Positions 60,650-64,000 of a stretch of DNA of 64,000 nt are shown piece by piece. Both the position numbers and the translations under genes were made by a program. This DNA comes from Pirellulales bacterium (GTDB lineage: Bacteria > Planctomycetota > Planctomycetia > Pirellulales > Thermoguttaceae), in assembly GCA_016936015.1 (NCBI GenBank), contig JAFGPV010000035.1, positions 62,001 through 126,000 on the forward strand, read 5' to 3'. Numbering within the stretch: the first letter of the stretch is position 1; each line of letters starts with the position of its first letter. The notes below the pieces were generated by a model that saw only the letters and a program-made list of their open reading frames with translations, was not told where the DNA came from and searched no databases.

Positions 60650-60715
60650 TAGCCGGCGGCTAACAGCCGCCGAGAGATGCATGAATTTCCCTTGGCGGCT
60701 GTTAGCCGCCGGCTA
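60650..60715. repeat. Inverted repeat pair R8 between rhaA and rhaT
   Basis: Third copy of the agccggcggctaacagccgcc pair (see 8833-8899, 46431-46506). Sits between rhaA and rhaT; could modulate expression between the isomerase and transporter. Confidence 0.9.
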
Positions 60716-60790
60716 TTAGAGGCTATTCTCTTCCTCCGATTTTCAATAAACGAACTCACCTTTCTCAACGGTCAAACTTCAAGTTGTTTT

Positions 60791-61918
60791 ATGGACACCC
60801 CATTTTTCGGCCTGTTGTTGTACGTCTTGGGCGGATTGGTCGGCTCGGTGTTTTACCTGCCCTTTAAGGGCGTCAAGGGTTGGGCCTGGGAAAGCTACTG
60901 GATGATCTACGCCTGGGCGGCCTTGATCGTCTGCCCCCTGGCGCTGGCGTTTCTGCTGACGCCCAACTTTCCGGCCGTGTTGAAGGCCGCCGACGGCAGC
61001 GTTCTCCTCTGGTGTTACCTTTTCGGCGCGATGTGGGGCGTCGGCGGGTTGACCTGGGGACTGATGATCCGCTATCTCGGCGTGGGACTCGGCCTGGCCA
61101 TCGGCGCCGGACTGCTGGCCGCGGTCGGCACCCTGGCCCCGCCGATCTTCAAGAATGAAATCGGAACCCTCTGGTCCACCGGGTCCGGGGCCGCCATGCT
61201 CATCGGCGTGGGCGTAGCCGTCCTGGGCATCGTGGTCATGGGCGCGGCGGGCGTCTCCAAAGAGCGTGAGCTTTCCGACGAACAAAAAAAGGCCGCCGTG
61301 GCCGATTTCAGCTTCGCCAAGGGCCTGCCGATCGCCATCCTTTCCGGCGTGATGAGCGCGGGCATGTTTCTCGGCATCAGCGCCGGGATCAAAATCGAAG
61401 AGATTGCCAAGACCCAAAATCTGCTCGCCGACAACCTCTGGATCGGCCTGCCGAAGATGGTCGTGATCCTGGCCGGCGGCTTCACGATCAATTTCCTCTA
61501 TTGCCTGATCTTGAACCTCAAGAACCGCACCGGCGGCGACTACTGCAAAGCCAAAACGCCCCTGCTGGGCAACTATATCCTCTCGGCCCTGGCGGGCGTC
61601 TTGTGGTACCTGCAAATGGTCTTCGTCCCCATCGGCGACACCATGACCGGGTCGCTAAAAAACTCCAATGCCAGCATGATGATGGCCAGCATGATCATCT
61701 TCAGCACCCTCTGGGCGGTCATGCTCCACGAGTGGCGAGGCGTCAGTCCACGGACCCGCAAGCTGTTGGCCGCCGGATTGCTGCTGTTGATCGCTTCCTT
61801 GGCGATCGTCGGTTACGGCAACTACCTCGAAGGCCAACGGCAGAATGCTTCCCCGCCCGAGGAAGTATCGACGGTCGCCGCAATCCCGGCGGGCACAACC
61901 CCCGATCGCTCTTTATAA
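60791..61918 (+). CDS. rhaT: L-rhamnose/proton symporter
   Basis: 375 residues from ATG 60791, ten predicted membrane segments (FGLLLYVLGGLVGSVFYLPF, WGVGGLTWGLMIRYLGVGLG, GLAIGAGLLAAVGTLAPPIF). The segment LAGVLWYLQMVFVPIGDTMT is typical of RhaT. The longer frame to 60677 starts inside repeat R8 and is rejected. It imports L-rhamnose released by the rhamnosidase; RhaT belongs to the drug/metabolite transporter superfamily. Confidence 0.93.
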   Translation: MDTPFFGLLLYVLGGLVGSVFYLPFKGVKGWAWESYWMIYAWAALIVCPLALAFLLTPNFPAVLKAADGSVLLWCYLFGAMWGVGGLTWGLMIRYLGVGLGLAIGAGLLAAVGTLAPPIFKNEIGTLWSTGSGAAMLIGVGVAVLGIVVMGAAGVSKERELSDEQKKAAVADFSFAKGLPIAILSGVMSAGMFLGISAGIKIEEIAKTQNLLADNLWIGLPKMVVILAGGFTINFLYCLILNLKNRTGGDYCKAKTPLLGNYILSALAGVLWYLQMVFVPIGDTMTGSLKNSNASMMMASMIIFSTLWAVMLHEWRGVSPRTRKLLAAGLLLLIASLAIVGYGNYLEGQRQNASPPEEVSTVAAIPAGTTPDRSL

Positions 61919-62057
61919 ACGGCTGAAAACATCCCGCCTTTTCCGCCCATGTGGCGGAGAGAACACCCAAAATATATACTCGATACTCCAAGTTGTTGGC
62001 GCCGGCAATCCCCGCCTCAGTCCCTAAGATGTTCCTCCTGCAATCGGAGAGCTGATT

Positions 62058-64000
62058 ATGCGTTTCCTGTTTTCTCTGTTGCTTGCTTTCTCAAGCCTTT
62101 TCTCCTCGGCGTTGGCCGAGTCTCCCGCAACGACGGAGTACTTGCGGTGCGAATACAAGGTCGATCCGCTGGGGATCGACGTCCTCCAGCCGCGGCTGAG
62201 CTGGGAGATGCACGACGCCCGGCGGGGAGCGAAACAGACCGCCTATCAGATCCTCGTCGCCTCCACGCCCGAAAAACTGGCCGCCGACCAGGGCGACCTC
62301 TGGGACAGCGGCAAGATCGAGAGCAACCGGACCGCCCAGATCGACTATGCCGGCGAACCGCTCAAGTCGCGGATGCGCTGCCATTGGAAAGTCCGCCTCT
62401 GGGACCACGAAGGTCAAGCCTCGACGTGGAGCAAGCCGGCCCTCTGGACAATGGGCCTGCTGGAGCCGGGGGAGTTCCAGGCGAAGTGGATCGGTTTGGA
62501 ACCCGTGGAAAAAGAGGCCGCCGCTCCGCCGGAGAAAAAAGCTCCGGATTCCGCCGGCAAGAAGCCGAAGGAAAAACCTGCGCCGATGGGCTGCCCGCTG
62601 CTGCGGAAAGAGTTCACCGTCGATCAGCCCCTCCGCCGGGCGACCCTCTACGCCAGCGCGCTGGGCGTCTATCGGATGCACGTCAACGGCAAACCGGTGG
62701 GCAACGATTACTTCACGCCCGATTGGACCGACTATCACAAGCGCGTGTATTACAACGCCTACGACGTGACCGATCTGCTGAAGCAAGGCCCCAACGCCCT
62801 GGCCGGCATCCTCGGTCCCGGCTGGTACGCCGGCCCGATTGCGTGGTGGGACGGGGGCAAGCTTTACGGTCCTTACCCCCGGCTGTTGGCCCAGTTGGAG
62901 ATCGAACTGGCCGACGGCAGCCGGATGACCGTGGCCACCGACGGTTCCTGGAAAACAACGCGTGGACCGGTTCTTGAAGGCGAGTTCCTCGCCGGCGAGA
63001 CCTACGACGCGACGCAGGAAATTCCCGGCTGGGATCGGCCCGGCCTGGACGATGCAAAATGGCGCCCCGTGCAAATGACCGACAAAGTCGCCGCTCGCTT
63101 GCAAGCCTTTCCCGGCGTGACCGTTCAGGAAACGGGGATCCTCAAGCCGGCGAAAATCACCGAGCCGCAGCCGGGCAAGTACGTCTTCGACCTGGGGCGA
63201 AACTTTACCGGCGTGGTTCGGCTGAAGGTGAAAGGTCCCCGCGGCACGCGGATTGTCCTCCGCTTCGCCGAGCGTCTCAATCCCGACGGCACAATCTACA
63301 CCGCCAATCTCCGCGGCGCCCGCGCGACCGACACGTACGTCCTCCGAGGCGACGGTGACGAAATCTACCAGCCCCGCTTCACGTTCCACGGCTTTCAGTA
63401 CGTCGAGGTCTCCGGTTATCCCGGCCGGCCCGGGCTGGACGCAATCACCGGCGTAGCGCTCAACTCGGCCATCCCGCTGGTCGGCGAATTTGAATGCTCC
63501 AATCCGATGCTCAACAAGCTGTTCAGCAACATCGTCTGGACGCAGCGGGGGAACTATCTCTCGGTCCCCACCGACTGCCCGCAGCGCGACGAGCGGCTCG
63601 GCTGGATGGGCGACGCGGAGGTCTTCATCCGCACCGGGACCTATTGCGCCGACGTCGCCGCCTTCTTTACCAAATGGATGGTCGACGTGGACGACGCCCA
63701 AGGGGCCGAGGGCGATTTCCCGAACTTTGCGCCCCGCGTGGTGGACAAGGCCCCCGGCTCCGCCGCCTGGGGCGACGCCGGCGTCATCTGCCCCTGCACC
63801 CTCTACTGGGTCTATAACGACCGGCGGCTGCTGGAAAAATGCTACCCGGCCATGACCCGCTGGGTCGAATTCTGCCGGAAACACAGCGATCATCTGCTCC
63901 GGCCAAACGAGGGCTACGGCGATTGGCTGAACATCAAGGCCGACACGCCCCGCGACGTGCTGGCCACCGCCTACTTCGCCGAAAGCGCCCGGCTGACCGC
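62058..64000 (+). CDS. Alpha-L-rhamnosidase, GH78 (3' partial)
   Basis: Starts at ATG 62058 after GGAGAG and stays open to the window end; about 647 residues seen. Signal peptide LFSLLLAFSSLFSSALAE. The N-terminal domain begins LRCEYKVDPLGIDVLQPRLS; domains follow with RMHVNGKPVGNDYFTPDWTD and YTANLRGARATDTYVLRGDG; the catalytic (alpha/alpha)6-barrel begins with the GH78 hallmark VPTDCPQRDERLGWMGDAEV that carries the acidic catalytic residue. An exported enzyme that releases L-rhamnose from glycans; the sugar is then taken up by RhaT and isomerised by RhaA. C-terminal catalytic part is outside the window. Confidence 0.95.
   Translation, partial: MRFLFSLLLAFSSLFSSALAESPATTEYLRCEYKVDPLGIDVLQPRLSWEMHDARRGAKQTAYQILVASTPEKLAADQGDLWDSGKIESNRTAQIDYAGEPLKSRMRCHWKVRLWDHEGQASTWSKPALWTMGLLEPGEFQAKWIGLEPVEKEAAAPPEKKAPDSAGKKPKEKPAPMGCPLLRKEFTVDQPLRRATLYASALGVYRMHVNGKPVGNDYFTPDWTDYHKRVYYNAYDVTDLLKQGPNALAGILGPGWYAGPIAWWDGGKLYGPYPRLLAQLEIELADGSRMTVATDGSWKTTRGPVLEGEFLAGETYDATQEIPGWDRPGLDDAKWRPVQMTDKVAARLQAFPGVTVQETGILKPAKITEPQPGKYVFDLGRNFTGVVRLKVKGPRGTRIVLRFAERLNPDGTIYTANLRGARATDTYVLRGDGDEIYQPRFTFHGFQYVEVSGYPGRPGLDAITGVALNSAIPLVGEFECSNPMLNKLFSNIVWTQRGNYLSVPTDCPQRDERLGWMGDAEVFIRTGTYCADVAAFFTKWMVDVDDAQGAEGDFPNFAPRVVDKAPGSAAWGDAGVICPCTLYWVYNDRRLLEKCYPAMTRWVEFCRKHSDHLLRPNEGYGDWLNIKADTPRDVLATAYFAESARLT

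Overview
The window is a 64 kb chromosomal stretch from a planctomycete, probably of the Pirellulales type. The evidence is two DUF1559 major-pilin-like proteins with the family's prepilin-type N-terminus and H-x9-DG end, an EF-hand lipoprotein beside them, a Tyr-rich small secreted protein of planctomycete type, a complete Bat/MoxR operon, many lipoproteins, and high GC with low-complexity intergenic repeats. No rRNA, tRNA, CRISPR array, transposase or phage gene was seen. Both edges cut a gene: a MacB-type ABC transporter at the left and a GH78 alpha-L-rhamnosidase at the right.

Layout. 1-4.1 kb (+): MacB-like transporter and an alpha/beta-hydrolase lipoprotein. 4.2-12.2 kb (-): SDR oxidoreductase, exported FAD oxidoreductase, a nucleotidyltransferase with a small partner, argG, EF-hand lipoprotein, two DUF1559 proteins. 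12.7-22.9 kb (-): complex I genes nuoA-B-C-D-E-F, then a lipoprotein gene bounded by 37-bp direct repeats, marC, nuoG and trpA. 23.4-25.8 kb (-): Tyr-rich secreted protein, ruvX, a second alpha/beta hydrolase. 26-32 kb (+): exported ADP-ribosylglycohydrolase-like protein, metallophosphatase, putative outer-membrane protein, CoA-disulfide-reductase/rhodanese fusion. 32-37.2 kb: a thiol-redox locus (DsbD-like, TrxA, secreted thioredoxin-like protein, ArsR-type regulator, OsmC) and a truncated methyltransferase. 37.4-41.8 kb: an exported Ig-like protein, a frameshifted DUF1016 nuclease, glgC. 42.2-52.5 kb (+): moxR, DUF58, BatD-like, batA, batB, batC, batD, batE. 52.8-59 kb: pseudopilin, glmS, gmd, Wza-type export lipoprotein, two small lipoproteins. 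59.3-64 kb (+): rhamnose cluster rhaA-rhaT-GH78.

The most unusual content is not a gene but a dense population of small repeats of two kinds. (1) At least fifteen families of short GC-rich palindromes, found as inverted pairs between genes and also as single copies inside open reading frames, where they are translated. A 44-bp palindrome encoding G-D-S-P-I-F...K-S-G-Q-S-P sits in the same orientation and frame in three unrelated proteins, with a decayed fourth. Other palindromes interrupt TrpA, NuoG and BatC. (2) Arrays with a 7-bp period (for example caaatct, gaatgac, ggatgag, aatcccc) at about a dozen gene junctions. Because 7 is coprime to 3, an array reads as the same heptapeptide cycle in all three frames. 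In the Bat operon such arrays form the N-terminal signal peptides of three exported proteins. Together these look like genome-wide mobile or self-expanding elements that are tolerated, and perhaps used, within coding sequence.
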